Shown here piece by piece: positions 32,397-41,262 of a stretch of DNA of 64,000 bases (its first letter is position 1; every line of letters begins with the position of its first letter). Source of the stretch: Solirubrobacter taibaiensis (GTDB taxonomy: Bacteria > Actinomycetota > Thermoleophilia > Solirubrobacterales > Solirubrobacteraceae); assembly GCA_027587225.1 (NCBI GenBank), contig JAPDDQ010000013.1, positions 1 to 64,000 on the forward strand. Reading direction: 5' to 3'. Made by a program: the position numbers and the translations under genes. The notes beneath the pieces were generated by a model that saw only the letters and a list, made by a program, of their open reading frames with translations, made no database searches and had not been told where the DNA came from.

Positions 32397-34580
32397 GTGA
32401 ACCAGACCAAGAACTTTGCCGCCCGGATGGGCCGCTGGAGCGCCCAGCACCGCAAGAAGGCCATCTTCGGGTGGCTCACGTTCGTCGTGCTCTCGCTGGT
32501 GATCGGCAGCGCGATCGGCGTCAAGGCGCCTGAGGACGACACCACGTTCGTCGGTGAGTCCGGCAAGGCGCACCAGCTCGTCGAGGAGCACTTCCCGACC
32601 GAGAACGTCGAGAGCATCCTGATCAAGGGCTCCGATGCCGGCGCCGTGCGCGCCGCAGCCGACCAGACGGTCGCCGCCGTGTCCAAGCAGAAGGACGTGT
32701 TCGACGTCCAGTCGCCCTATGCGAAGGGCAACGAGGGCCAGATCGCCGACGACGGCGCCGTGCTCGTGAACTTCAAGCTGCGCGGGGACGAGACCGCCGC
32801 CGAGACGGCCGTCGTGCCGGTGCTGGCGGCCGTCGACCGCGTCCAGAAGGCCAATGCTTCGGTCTTCGTGGGTGAGTTCGGCGCGGCGTCCGCGAACAAG
32901 GCGCTGTCGAAGGCGTTCGAGGACGACTTCAAGAAGGCCGAGACGCTCTCGCTGCCGATCACGCTGATCATCCTCGTGCTGGCCTTCGGCGCTCTAGTCG
33001 CCGCCGGCGTGCCGTTGCTGCTCGGCTTGTCCGCGGTCGCTGCCGCGCTGGGTCTCGTCGCGCTGCCGTCGCAGCTGTTCCCGCTCGGTGACGAGGCGTC
33101 GTCGATCATCCTGCTCGTCGGCCTGGCCGTGGGCGTGGACTACACACTCTTCTACCTGCGGCGGGAGCGGGAGGAGCGGGCGCGGGGCGTCGGCCACCGC
33201 GAGGCGATCCACATCGCCGCCGCGACCTCCGGCCGCGCCGTGCTCATCTCCGGCATCACCGTGATCGTCGCCATGGCCGGCATGTTCCTGGCCGGCGACC
33301 AGACGTTCACCGGGCTCGCCGTCGGCGCCATCACGGTCGTGCTCGTGGCCATGATCGGCTCCGTGACCGTCGTCCCGGCGGTGCTCTCGGTGCTCGGGGA
33401 TCGGGTGGAGAAGGGGCGCGTGCCGTTCATCGGTCGGTTGAAGCGCGCCGACGGTGAGAGCCGCGTGTGGAACACGGTGCTCGACGCGGTGTTGAAGCGC
33501 CCGCTGGTGTCGGCGATCGGCGCCACCGCTGTCCTGCTGGTGCTCGCCTCGCCCGCCCTGAACATGCGCGCCGTGCTGTCCGGCACCGACGACCTCCCGC
33601 GCGACCTGCCCGTGATGCAGGTGTACGACGAGATGGAAGAGTCCTTCCCGGGTGGCCAGATCCCGGCCGTCGTGACCATCAAGGGCGAGGACGTGACGTC
33701 CCCGGCCGTGGTCGCCTCGATCAAGGACCTGGAACAGCGCGCCATCGCTTCCGGCCGCTTCAACGCGCCCGTCGACGTGACGGTGTCAGAGGACGAGCAC
33801 GTCGCCCAGATCGCGATCCCGATCAAGGGCAGCGGCACCGACGAGGTCTCCAACGAAGGCCTGGCCGACCTGCGCCAGACGCTGGTGGGGCAGACGGTCG
33901 GCGGCGCCGAGGGCGTCTCCGCCGCCTACGTGTCCGGCATGACCGCCGAGACCAAGGACTACGTGGACTTCCTCAAGGGCCGCGCACCGCTGGTCGTCGG
34001 GTTCGTGCTCGTGCTCGCGTTCCTGCTGCTGCTCGTCACGTTCCGCTCACTGATCATCCCGATCAAGGCGATCGTCCTGAACCTGCTGTCCGTCGCCGCC
34101 GCCTACGGCGTGCTGACCTGGGTCTTCCAGGACGGCCACTTCGAGGGCGCGCTGGACTTCAGCTCCAACGGCGGCGTCACCGCGTGGCTGCCGATCTTCC
34201 TGTTCGTGATCCTCTTCGGCCTCTCGATGGACTACCACGTGTTCATCCTGAGCCGGGTCAAGGAAGCGGTGGACCGCGGCATGAAGACCGAGGACGCCGT
34301 GTCGCACGCGATCAAGGCGACGGCCTCGACGGTGACCAGCGCCGCGATCGTCATGGTCGCCGTGTTCGCGATCTTCGCGACGCTCAGCTTCATCGACTTC
34401 AAGCAGATGGGCGTCGGCCTCTCGGTCGCGATCCTCATCGACGCGACGCTGGTGCGGGCGGTGCTGTTGCCGGCGACGATGAAGCTGCTGGGCAAGTGGA
34501 ACTGGTACCTGCCGAAGCGGCTGCACTGGCTCCCCGAGTTCTCGCACGGGGAAGCAGTGCCCGAGCCCGCTCGGGGCTAG
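32397..34580 (+). CDS. MMPL-family RND transporter
   Basis: About 727 residues in the MmpL/YdfJ layout: a transmembrane helix at about 20-40 (IFGWLTFVVLSLVIGSAIG), an extracellular loop, a cluster of five helices (about 185-335) and then the same arrangement repeated. The conserved proton-relay segment GVDYTLFYLRREREER is present, and the second copy has FGLSMDYHVFILSRVKE. These pumps export lipids or drugs. Start GTG 32397 fits the first membrane segment. The 3' end overlaps the convergent EamA gene by 146 bases, unusually long. Confidence 0.9.
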   Translation: MNQTKNFAARMGRWSAQHRKKAIFGWLTFVVLSLVIGSAIGVKAPEDDTTFVGESGKAHQLVEEHFPTENVESILIKGSDAGAVRAAADQTVAAVSKQKDVFDVQSPYAKGNEGQIADDGAVLVNFKLRGDETAAETAVVPVLAAVDRVQKANASVFVGEFGAASANKALSKAFEDDFKKAETLSLPITLIILVLAFGALVAAGVPLLLGLSAVAAALGLVALPSQLFPLGDEASSIILLVGLAVGVDYTLFYLRREREERARGVGHREAIHIAAATSGRAVLISGITVIVAMAGMFLAGDQTFTGLAVGAITVVLVAMIGSVTVVPAVLSVLGDRVEKGRVPFIGRLKRADGESRVWNTVLDAVLKRPLVSAIGATAVLLVLASPALNMRAVLSGTDDLPRDLPVMQVYDEMEESFPGGQIPAVVTIKGEDVTSPAVVASIKDLEQRAIASGRFNAPVDVTVSEDEHVAQIAIPIKGSGTDEVSNEGLADLRQTLVGQTVGGAEGVSAAYVSGMTAETKDYVDFLKGRAPLVVGFVLVLAFLLLLVTFRSLIIPIKAIVLNLLSVAAAYGVLTWVFQDGHFEGALDFSSNGGVTAWLPIFLFVILFGLSMDYHVFILSRVKEAVDRGMKTEDAVSHAIKATASTVTSAAIVMVAVFAIFATLSFIDFKQMGVGLSVAILIDATLVRAVLLPATMKLLGKWNWYLPKRLHWLPEFSHGEAVPEPARG

Positions 34581-35373
34581 CTCCGACCGCAATCCCGACG
34601 GCCACGAGCGCCGTCCCCGCGAGGTCTGCGGTGGACGGCGTTCGGCCGTTGAGCGCTGCGTCGACAGTGACCGCGGCGATCGGCATGAAGCCGACGAGCA
34701 GGCCCGCGCGGCCGCTGCCGAGCTCCTGGACGGCGCTGAACCAGAGCACGAACGCGAAGGCGGTCGTGATCAGGCCGAGGTAGAGGATCGCGGCGAGGTG
34801 CGTGGTGCTCGGCGTCGGGATGTCGCCGGTGCTGAGGACGGCGAGTTGGAAGGTGGCGAGGATCGCGGTCCAGGCGGCGACTCGGGTCGGGCCGAGGCGC
34901 GGGAGCAGCGGCGCGGCGAGCAGCGTGAAGCCGACCTCGCCCACGAGCGCGGCGAGGGCCAGCAGCGCGCCGAGGAGGGTGACGGTGTCGTCCGCGCCGT
35001 TGACGATCGCCGCGCCGGCGACGACCACGAACGCGGCCGGCAGGACCTGGCGATGGCCGGTCGCGAGGGCGAGCAGGACCGGGCTGGCCCCGATGATCAC
35101 GCCCGCGTTGGTCGCCCCGATGTGATCGACCGCGGCGAGCACGGCGAGGTTGAAGCCGACCATGCCGACCGCGGCGGTCGCGTTGAGCAGCGCGAGCTCC
35201 TTCAGCGTGGGCTTGCCGAGGCGGCCCTTCAGCAACGTGACGAGGACGACCGCGCCGATCGCGTAGCGGATGAGCTGGCCGGCGACGTAGTCGTAGCTGG
35301 TGAGCGCGTCGCTGACCGGGAACGACGCGCCGACGACGCTCGCCGCGATCGCCCCTTTGACCCATCCGTTCAT
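34435..35373 (-). CDS. EamA/DMT-superfamily metabolite exporter
   Basis: A 312-residue membrane protein. About ten hydrophobic helices occupy residues 5-265, in the two-repeat EamA layout (VVGASFPVSDAL, then GATNAGVIIGASPVLLAL). After SPERARALLP the last 45 residues are alanine/serine-rich sequence antisense to the MMPL gene, so the protein end may be natural but unusual, or the stop may have been lost. The MocR-type regulator is divergent 48 bases away, a common pairing in which the regulator controls the transporter. Substrate unknown. Confidence 0.85.
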   Translation of the reverse strand: MNGWVKGAIAASVVGASFPVSDALTSYDYVAGQLIRYAIGAVVLVTLLKGRLGKPTLKELALLNATAAVGMVGFNLAVLAAVDHIGATNAGVIIGASPVLLALATGHRQVLPAAFVVVAGAAIVNGADDTVTLLGALLALAALVGEVGFTLLAAPLLPRLGPTRVAAWTAILATFQLAVLSTGDIPTPSTTHLAAILYLGLITTAFAFVLWFSAVQELGSGRAGLLVGFMPIAAVTVDAALNGRTPSTADLAGTALVAVGIAVGASPERARALLPRARTRGASAAASAGTSSTCPAASSSPATAPPAPASRR

Positions 35374-35381
35374 GGGACGAG

Positions 35382-35387
35382 ACGGTA
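35382..35387 (-). promoter_or_regulatory. Candidate -10 for the EamA gene
   Basis: The minus-strand hexamer TACCGT (TANNNT) ends eight bases before the EamA ATG, with no ribosome site. It lies next to the operator-like repeat and so may be directly repressed or activated by the divergent regulator. Confidence 0.4.
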
Positions 35388-35394
35388 TGGCGAT

Positions 35395-35418
35395 TCTGGC
35401 CTGGGTGTAAGGTCCAGA
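35395..35418. promoter_or_regulatory. Operator-like inverted repeat and -10 for the mocR gene
   Basis: TCTGG...CCAGA arms frame an imperfect palindrome (TCTGGCCT and AGGTCCAGA) in the 48-base divergent gap. The TAAGGT hexamer at 35408-35413 sits inside and lies eight bases before GTG 35422. A MocR-type regulator could bind here to control itself and the exporter. Confidence 0.45.
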
Positions 35419-35421
35419 TCG

Positions 35422-36792
35422 GTGTCGGAAAACCAGGCCAGGGAGGTGCTGGTCGCGCTCGAACGAGGCCGCGGCCCGTTGCAGCGACAGGTCGAGGACC
35501 AGCTCCGCGCGGCCATCCGCTCGGGCCGCCTGGTCGCCGGCGAACGCCTCCCCTCATCTCGAGCATTAGCAGGGGATTTGGCCGTCTCACGCGGCGTCGT
35601 CAGCGACGCCTACGCCCAGCTCGCCGCCGAGGGCTGGCTGCTCATCGCCCCCCGCTCCGGCCCCCGCGTGGCCTCCTCCCCCCGCGAACATAAAGGGGTC
35701 AGACCCCTTTATGTTGAGGCGGCCGAGGCGGTGCGGTACGACCTGCGGCCCGGGCGTCCGGATCTGTCGCGGTTTCCGCGGGCGGACTGGCTCCGGTCGC
35801 TCGGGGCGGCGGTGCGCGGGGCGGGAGACGCAGAGCTCGACTATCCGCCGATCGCCGGGACGGAGCGGCTGCGGGCGGTGCTGGCCGCGTACCGGGGGCG
35901 GGTGCGCGGGACACTCGCGACCGGGGAGGACGTGCTCGTGTGCCTGGGGGCGGCGCAGGCGTTCATCACGATCGCCGTCGCACTGGGGCCGGCGCAGGTG
36001 GCGGTCGAGGACCCGGGGCACACGGGGATTCGCGAGTTGCTGCGGGTCCGCGGGCTCGAGCCGGTGCCGATGCGGGTGGACGAGGAAGGGATCGTGGTCC
36101 ACGAGCTGCCGTACAGCGTGCGCGCGATCCTCGTCACTCCCGCCCACCAGTTCCCGACCGGCGTCGTGATGTCGGCGCGCCGGCGCGCGGACCTGCTCGC
36201 CTGGGCGGAGCGGCGGGACGCGATCGTGATCGAGGACGACTACGACGCCGAGTACCGCTACGACCGTGCGCCCGTCGGCGCGCTGCAGGGGCTGCGGCCC
36301 GACCTCGTGTTCCACATCGGGTCGGTGTCCAAGACGCTCGCGCCCGCGCTGCGGCTGGGGTGGCTGATCGCGCCGCCGGCCTGGCACGAGCGGCTGCTGC
36401 TCGCGCGGGAAGGCCTCGATCACGGGCTGCCCGCGCTGGAGCAGCACGCGCTGGCGGACTTCATCGAACGCGGCGCCTACGATCGCCACATCCGGCGCTC
36501 GGCCCGCGCGTACCGGCGGCGCCGGGACGCGCTGCTGGAGGCGCTCGCGCGCGAACTGCCGGACGCCACCGTGAGCGGCGCCGCGGCCGGGCTGCACGTC
36601 GCCGTCCACGTCCCCGGCGCGGACGAGGGCGCGCTCGTGGCGGCGTGCCGGGAGCACGGCGTGGTGCTCGACGGCGCCGCGCAGCACGGCGCGCACAGCG
36701 AGGGGGCGACGCTGTTGATCTCGTTCGCCGCGGTGCCGGACGCGGCCGCGGGCCACGTGGCGGCGCTGATCGCTACGGCGCGGGGACGCTGA
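35422..36792 (+). CDS. MocR/PdxR-type regulator (GntR wHTH plus aminotransferase-like domain)
   Basis: A 456-residue MocR protein. The N-terminal GntR winged helix is at about 10-75 (LPSSRALAGDLAVSRGVVSD), and the fold-type I aminotransferase domain includes IVIEDDYDAEYRYDRAP and the PLP lysine in HIGSVSKTLAPALRLGW. PLP-binding regulators of this type often control vitamin B6 genes or adjacent exporters. The linker near residue 90 is encoded by a palindromic repeat (35687-35715) that keeps the frame open, reading EHKGVRPLYV. The 3' end overlaps the hydrolase gene by 20 bases. Confidence 0.9.
   Translation: MSENQAREVLVALERGRGPLQRQVEDQLRAAIRSGRLVAGERLPSSRALAGDLAVSRGVVSDAYAQLAAEGWLLIAPRSGPRVASSPREHKGVRPLYVEAAEAVRYDLRPGRPDLSRFPRADWLRSLGAAVRGAGDAELDYPPIAGTERLRAVLAAYRGRVRGTLATGEDVLVCLGAAQAFITIAVALGPAQVAVEDPGHTGIRELLRVRGLEPVPMRVDEEGIVVHELPYSVRAILVTPAHQFPTGVVMSARRRADLLAWAERRDAIVIEDDYDAEYRYDRAPVGALQGLRPDLVFHIGSVSKTLAPALRLGWLIAPPAWHERLLLAREGLDHGLPALEQHALADFIERGAYDRHIRRSARAYRRRRDALLEALARELPDATVSGAAAGLHVAVHVPGADEGALVAACREHGVVLDGAAQHGAHSEGATLLISFAAVPDAAAGHVAALIATARGR
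35687..35715. repeat. REP-like 29-bp palindrome inside the mocR reading frame
   Basis: Two 14-base arms (AACATAAAGGGGTC and GACCCCTTTATGTT) are perfectly complementary around one base. It sits exactly at the linker between the HTH and aminotransferase domains and keeps the reading frame. The core AAAGG..CCTTT matches the palindrome at 38593, so both are copies of a dispersed family. Its AT-rich arms stand out in this GC-rich DNA. Confidence 0.8.
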
Positions 36793-38578
36793 GCACGGCG
36801 TCGCCGACCGTCACGGTCGCGAGCGGCGTCACCTGGCTGTAGGTGACGTGCGCCTGCACCCCGGCGACGTGCACCGTGGCGTCGACGGCGCCGGTCGCCG
36901 GTGACCAGATCCCGTCGCCATTGACGGGTTCGTCGGTGACGAAGCGGGTGTTGATGAGGCGGAAGGTCACGCCGGCCTCGTTCTCGGCGGCGGTGAAGTG
37001 CCCACCGCGCAGGCCGGGCCCGCGGTTGCCGAAGGAATAGAGCCGGCGCGCGACCGCGTCACCGAACGCGTCGACGGCGACCGTGGCCGCGCGGCGCACC
37101 GCTTCACCGGGATCGGGGCCGGAGACGAGCGTCGCGGGCGCGGCCGCCGCGAGCGTGAGCGGGTAGGCGCTCGCCGTGTGGACGGCCGGGATGAGCGCGG
37201 CGCAACGGTCGTCCAGATCGCTGCGCAGGAACGAGCGGATGACGCGCCGCGCGCAGTCCGTTCCCTCCACCAGGTGCGTCCCGCCCTGCGAAGTGACGTG
37301 GACGGTGTTGCGCAGGGTGACGATGCGGAGGTCGGCGGCCAGCTTCGGGCCGAAGTCGGGCGCGTCGGAGAGCGGCGTGAGCGAGTCCAGGTCGCCGCCG
37401 ACGATCAGCACCGGCACGGACGCGGGAAGCTTGCGGTTCGGCAACGCGGGCGGCTTGCGGTGCGGCTTCGGCCAGTCGTCGCAGACGTCGTACGGCTGCG
37501 TGAAGCCGCTCACCGACATCCATTCGGTGGGGGTGAACGGCGCGAAGACGTCCGGCGGCGGGCCGGAGACCTGCGGGTAGTCGGCGCACGCGACGGCCAG
37601 GTACAGACCGCGCGAGAAGTACGCCGCCTCGGTCGGGGTGTGGCTCCAGGTGTTGGCCTGACCGACAAGGCGCAGCAGCGGCACGTCGTCGCCCGCGAGC
37701 GCGGCGGTCACGGACGGGTCGAGCTCACGCAGGATCACCGGGTCGCTCGCGGAGTCCTGGACCAGGTCCGACAGCGCGCGCGGGTCGATGCGGACCCGCA
37801 GGGCGGAGCCGTCGGAGTCCTGGGTGGCGCCGCGGATCGGTTGCGCGCGGACGCGCTGGAGCAGTTGATCCAGCCGCGCTGTCGCGCCCGGCGAGACGAG
37901 CTCGAGCGCGGACCGCACGGTCGCCGCCGACGACGCGTACCACGGGTCGGTGCCCCGTCGCGGATAGGCGGAGTCGAGCGTCACCGAGTGCAGCACCGAC
38001 GCGTGGCGCGCGGCAAAGTCCTGCACGAAGTACGTGCCGTACGAGTCGCCGTACAGGTCCACGCGCTTGTAGCCGAGCGTCTTGATCACGGCGGCGAGGT
38101 CGTCGGCGGCGTAGGCGGTGGCGAACAGGCTCGGATCGCCGTAGCGCCGCTCGATCTCAGCCGCGCAGCGGGCCGCCCGCCGCGCGAACGCCGGCCCGCT
38201 CGTGCGCCCCGTGTACGACTGCACCGAGCGGCAGTCGATCAACGCCGACCCGCCCGTCCCGCGGTTGTCGACCAGCAGCAGGTCACGGGTCTTCAGCAGC
38301 GGCCCGAAGATCGCGCGGTACTCCGCGCGCGTCCCGGTCGACGGGTACCCGGGCCCGCCCTCAACGGCGACGATCGGCGGCCCACTGGCCCTGTCCTCGG
38401 CCCGATAGAGCCGGAACGCGATGTCGATCGTGCCCGCCTTCGGTCGCTGCGGGTCGAGCGCGCGCGCCACGGTCCCGCACTCCGCGCCCCCACACCGGCG
38501 TAGCTGCACCGCGGCCGACGCGGGCGCCGCGAGCCACCCGGCGGCCAGCACCGCGACGAGCGCGACGAGCCGGCACAT
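36773..38578 (-). CDS. Secreted alpha/beta hydrolase, TAP-like tripeptidyl aminopeptidase family
   Basis: A 601-residue exported protein: signal peptide (VALVAVLAAGWLAAPASA), oxyanion turn VEGGPGYPS, nucleophile elbow YGDSYGTY (Ser179), aspartate in GGDLDSLTPL and histidine in NTVHVTS. The TAP-like C-terminal region follows. Homologues release peptides or esters outside the cell. About 140 extra C-terminal residues form a beta-rich module. A palindromic repeat lies just upstream. It overlaps the mocR 3' end by 20 bases convergently. Confidence 0.87.
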   Translation of the reverse strand: MCRLVALVAVLAAGWLAAPASAAVQLRRCGGAECGTVARALDPQRPKAGTIDIAFRLYRAEDRASGPPIVAVEGGPGYPSTGTRAEYRAIFGPLLKTRDLLLVDNRGTGGSALIDCRSVQSYTGRTSGPAFARRAARCAAEIERRYGDPSLFATAYAADDLAAVIKTLGYKRVDLYGDSYGTYFVQDFAARHASVLHSVTLDSAYPRRGTDPWYASSAATVRSALELVSPGATARLDQLLQRVRAQPIRGATQDSDGSALRVRIDPRALSDLVQDSASDPVILRELDPSVTAALAGDDVPLLRLVGQANTWSHTPTEAAYFSRGLYLAVACADYPQVSGPPPDVFAPFTPTEWMSVSGFTQPYDVCDDWPKPHRKPPALPNRKLPASVPVLIVGGDLDSLTPLSDAPDFGPKLAADLRIVTLRNTVHVTSQGGTHLVEGTDCARRVIRSFLRSDLDDRCAALIPAVHTASAYPLTLAAAAPATLVSGPDPGEAVRRAATVAVDAFGDAVARRLYSFGNRGPGLRGGHFTAAENEAGVTFRLINTRFVTDEPVNGDGIWSPATGAVDATVHVAGVQAHVTYSQVTPLATVTVGDAVLSVPAP

Positions 38579-38592
38579 GCCCGCAGCCTACA

Positions 38593-38613
38593 TAAAGGTG
38601 CCTGGCACCTTTA
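38593..38613. repeat. REP-like 21-bp palindrome between two secreted-protein genes
   Basis: TAAAGGTGCC and GGCACCTTTA arms flank one base, and the flanking ACATAAAGG matches the copy at 35687. It fills most of the 32-base gap between the CAP gene and the hydrolase gene and includes the CAP stop codon. The hairpin could act as a weak terminator or stabilise the upstream message. Confidence 0.8.
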
Positions 38614-40053
38614 GGTTCGGATGCGGACCGCGGCCGTGGTGCGGACGACGGTGGTGGTGCCGATGGCGGTGATGCGTAGGCGGATCGCGTGGCGTCGGTC
38701 GGCGCGGCGGGCGGTGTAGGTGCGGTGGGTCGCGCCGCGGATGGCGCGGCCGTTGCGGAGCCACTGGAAGCGGATGGTCTTGGCGTCGCGGATGTGGATG
38801 TCGGCGACGAGCCGGCTGCCGGCCTTGGGGGGCACGGCGATGATCCGGGCGCGCAGGATGGTGGGCGCGCGCTTCGCCTTGGCTGTGACACCACCACCGA
38901 GGGCGATGACTCCCGGGGCTGCAGTGCCCGGGGTGGCCACTTCGGGCGTGGTCTCCGTGGGCGGGCTTGTCTCCGGCGGGCCCTTGTCGCCGCCCAGGGT
39001 GATCCAGCCGAGGGAGGTGCCGAGCCCGCGCGGGCTGCCCGCGCGGCTGAGCGGGGTGACCCGGATCGAGGCGCCGCCGGCGGTGGCGGTGAAGCTCGTC
39101 GAACGGGCTTCGGGGCCGAGCGTGACGTCGAGCAGGCCCGCGACCTGGACGCGGTAGCCCGTGACCGGCACGCCGCGTTCCACGGCGGCGTCCCAGGCGA
39201 CGGTGACGACGTTCCCCGCGTGCGAGGCGCGCACGGCGACCGGCAACGGCGTGTCGGCCACGAAGGTGGAGACGCGGTAGCCGTGGCCGCCGGCGACGAC
39301 GTCGATCTCGCGGTCGTCCGGGGCGAGCGCGACCTTCCATGCCAGTGCCGGGCCGCCGTAGCCGTCGGTCACGACGCGGACGCCGCTCACGGCCCGCGCC
39401 GCGCCACCCACGGACACGTTCACGGTCGCGCCGGACAGGTCTGTGCCGGGCGGGAACTCCGCCGACCACTCCTCCGGCACCAGCGCCGTCGGCAGCCACC
39501 CGGCGGGCGGCCAGCTCACGACGGTCGGCCCGCTCGGTGCCACGCGCGCCCCCGTCGCGAACAGCAGCGCGTGCGCGCTCCCGGTCGATCCGGTGCCGAA
39601 CGCCCCCGTCGCGCGATCGAGCAGGAACAGCCGGTGCGGGAGTGCGGCGGTGTAGCTCAGCACCGCGTCCGCGCCGGATCGGGCCGAAGCCAACAGCGAG
39701 TGCCCGGCCGCCTCGGACGGGCAGCCCGCCAACGACAGCGCCGCCCCCAGCGCCTCGCGGTTCAAAGCGGGATCGAACGTCACCGGCGCGAGGCCCGCCA
39801 ACGCGCGCAGCCCGTTCACGGCGGTGAGCGTCGCCGCCACCGACGCCGCGGACTCCGTCCCGACCGCGCACGACGCGGCGGAGCCGGTCCAGCCGGCCGG
39901 CACGTCGGCGGCCGAGCGGACCGTCAGCCACTGCTCGTACGCGGACGCACGATCGCTCGCCGCGGCGGACGGCGCCACAACGAGCAGCGCGACGAACACC
40001 AGCACGACGAGCTTCAAGGCGGCGACCCTCGCAGGCCGCCGCCTCGACGTCAA
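38611..40053 (-). CDS. Secreted CAP/SCP-domain protein with fibronectin-like and Ig-like parts
   Basis: A 480-residue exported protein with a signal peptide (LKLVVLVFVALLVVAPSAAA). A CAP-like domain follows (ATLTAVNGLRALAGLAPVTF at about 74-93, HSLLASARSGADAVLSY), though the classic CAP histidine/glutamate pattern is only partly visible. Then come a fibronectin-III-like unit (VVTVAWDAAVERGVPVTGYR) and a C-terminal strand-rich module of about 90 residues. Such proteins bind or modify surface polymers. The stop codon lies in the palindromic repeat. Confidence 0.7.
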   Translation of the reverse strand: MTSRRRPARVAALKLVVLVFVALLVVAPSAAASDRASAYEQWLTVRSAADVPAGWTGSAASCAVGTESAASVAATLTAVNGLRALAGLAPVTFDPALNREALGAALSLAGCPSEAAGHSLLASARSGADAVLSYTAALPHRLFLLDRATGAFGTGSTGSAHALLFATGARVAPSGPTVVSWPPAGWLPTALVPEEWSAEFPPGTDLSGATVNVSVGGAARAVSGVRVVTDGYGGPALAWKVALAPDDREIDVVAGGHGYRVSTFVADTPLPVAVRASHAGNVVTVAWDAAVERGVPVTGYRVQVAGLLDVTLGPEARSTSFTATAGGASIRVTPLSRAGSPRGLGTSLGWITLGGDKGPPETSPPTETTPEVATPGTAAPGVIALGGGVTAKAKRAPTILRARIIAVPPKAGSRLVADIHIRDAKTIRFQWLRNGRAIRGATHRTYTARRADRRHAIRLRITAIGTTTVVRTTAAVRIRT

Positions 40054-40063
40054 CGCAGATGGG

Positions 40064-41221
40064 CTAGTTGAGCCCCATGTTCGGCTCGCCCTTGGCGTTC
40101 AGCCCCGTCCCGCGGGCACACGATCCGCCGGTCGGGTTGCCGCCGTTGTAGGCCTGGCGGAAGCAGTTGCGCAGCGCGAGCTGGCCCCAGTAGTTCGGGT
40201 GCCCGTCCTCCTGCAGCTGGTACGGGCCGAAGATCGTGCTGACGGTGCGGATCTGGTGCACCCACTCGGTCTTGTCCACCGCGCCGGCCGACTGCCAGGT
40301 GGAGACGCCCTTCTCCTCCAGAACGCCGACCGTGTTCTCGCACAACCGGCGGCCGTACAAAGCGCCGACGGCGTCGAGCACCTGCACGTTCGCCATCCCG
40401 CTGACGGCGTTCTTCACCGAGTTGTTGAGCGTGTCCACGACCGTGCTGCGCGCCCAGTTGATGTCGGCGTTCCAGGCGCCGCAGCCACCCACGGATTGAC
40501 GTGACCAGCCGGACTCCGGGTAGCGCATGCCGCCGGACAGCGGCAGCGGCGCGGAGTAGGTCTGGGCGAGGATCTCGTACTGGGAGTCGTTGTAGCCCGC
40601 CCGCGTCATCGCGGTCTTGAGGTTGGTGAAGGCCGCGCGCACGTTGTTCGTGATCGCAGAGATGTTCGACGCCGAGAACATCGCCTTCATGTTCGAGTCG
40701 TCGTGGCAGTAGTTCTTCCACCACGACGGCGACGTGATCCAGTTGGTCACGCACGTCTCGAGGATGTCGGCGAAGCCGTAGTCGTTGGCGCCGATCAGGA
40801 CCACGACGGCCTTGATGTCCGGGTCCGTCCGCGCGAGGTCCTCGAGCATCCGGGCCTGGCCCTTGTTCGCACCCGACACGGCGAAGTCCAGCCCCGGCTT
40901 CCACTTGCCGTCGCTGGTCCGGGAGTACGTCCGCGCGCCCGAGCAGGCGAGGTTGACGCTCTTGACGCCGTCGCCGATGTGCACCTCGGCCGACTTGGAC
41001 CGATGGCAGCCGGGCGTGGCCTCAGCGCCGCCCGCGTCGTTGTAGGCGCCCGCGCCGAGCGCGTCCGTCTTCGACGCCGCCTGGTTCGTGTTGCCCGCCC
41101 AGCGCCCGGCCTCGCCCGAGATCGCAGAGTCACCGACGGATACCACCGTGTCCGCGGACGCGGCAGCGGGCAAGGCGGCGGCGAGACAAACAGCGGCCAG
41201 CGGGATCCAGCGTCGGCGCAT
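40064..41221 (-). CDS. Secreted SGNH/GDSL hydrolase
   Basis: A 385-residue exported esterase/lipase-type enzyme: signal peptide (PLAAVCLAAALPAAASA), block I VSVGDSAISGE (Ser32), the asparagine block VVLIGANDYGF, and a catalytic DxxH region EDGHPNYWGQ. Several cysteines suggest disulfides. Related streptomycete lipases use the same layout. GAGGAG lies eight bases before the ATG. It is divergent from the TIGR02206 gene. Confidence 0.87.
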   Translation of the reverse strand: MRRRWIPLAAVCLAAALPAAASADTVVSVGDSAISGEAGRWAGNTNQAASKTDALGAGAYNDAGGAEATPGCHRSKSAEVHIGDGVKSVNLACSGARTYSRTSDGKWKPGLDFAVSGANKGQARMLEDLARTDPDIKAVVVLIGANDYGFADILETCVTNWITSPSWWKNYCHDDSNMKAMFSASNISAITNNVRAAFTNLKTAMTRAGYNDSQYEILAQTYSAPLPLSGGMRYPESGWSRQSVGGCGAWNADINWARSTVVDTLNNSVKNAVSGMANVQVLDAVGALYGRRLCENTVGVLEEKGVSTWQSAGAVDKTEWVHQIRTVSTIFGPYQLQEDGHPNYWGQLALRNCFRQAYNGGNPTGGSCARGTGLNAKGEPNMGLN

Positions 41222-41262
41222 CGGGACTCTCCTCGTGGTTCGGACGAGGTGGAGCAGACCAC

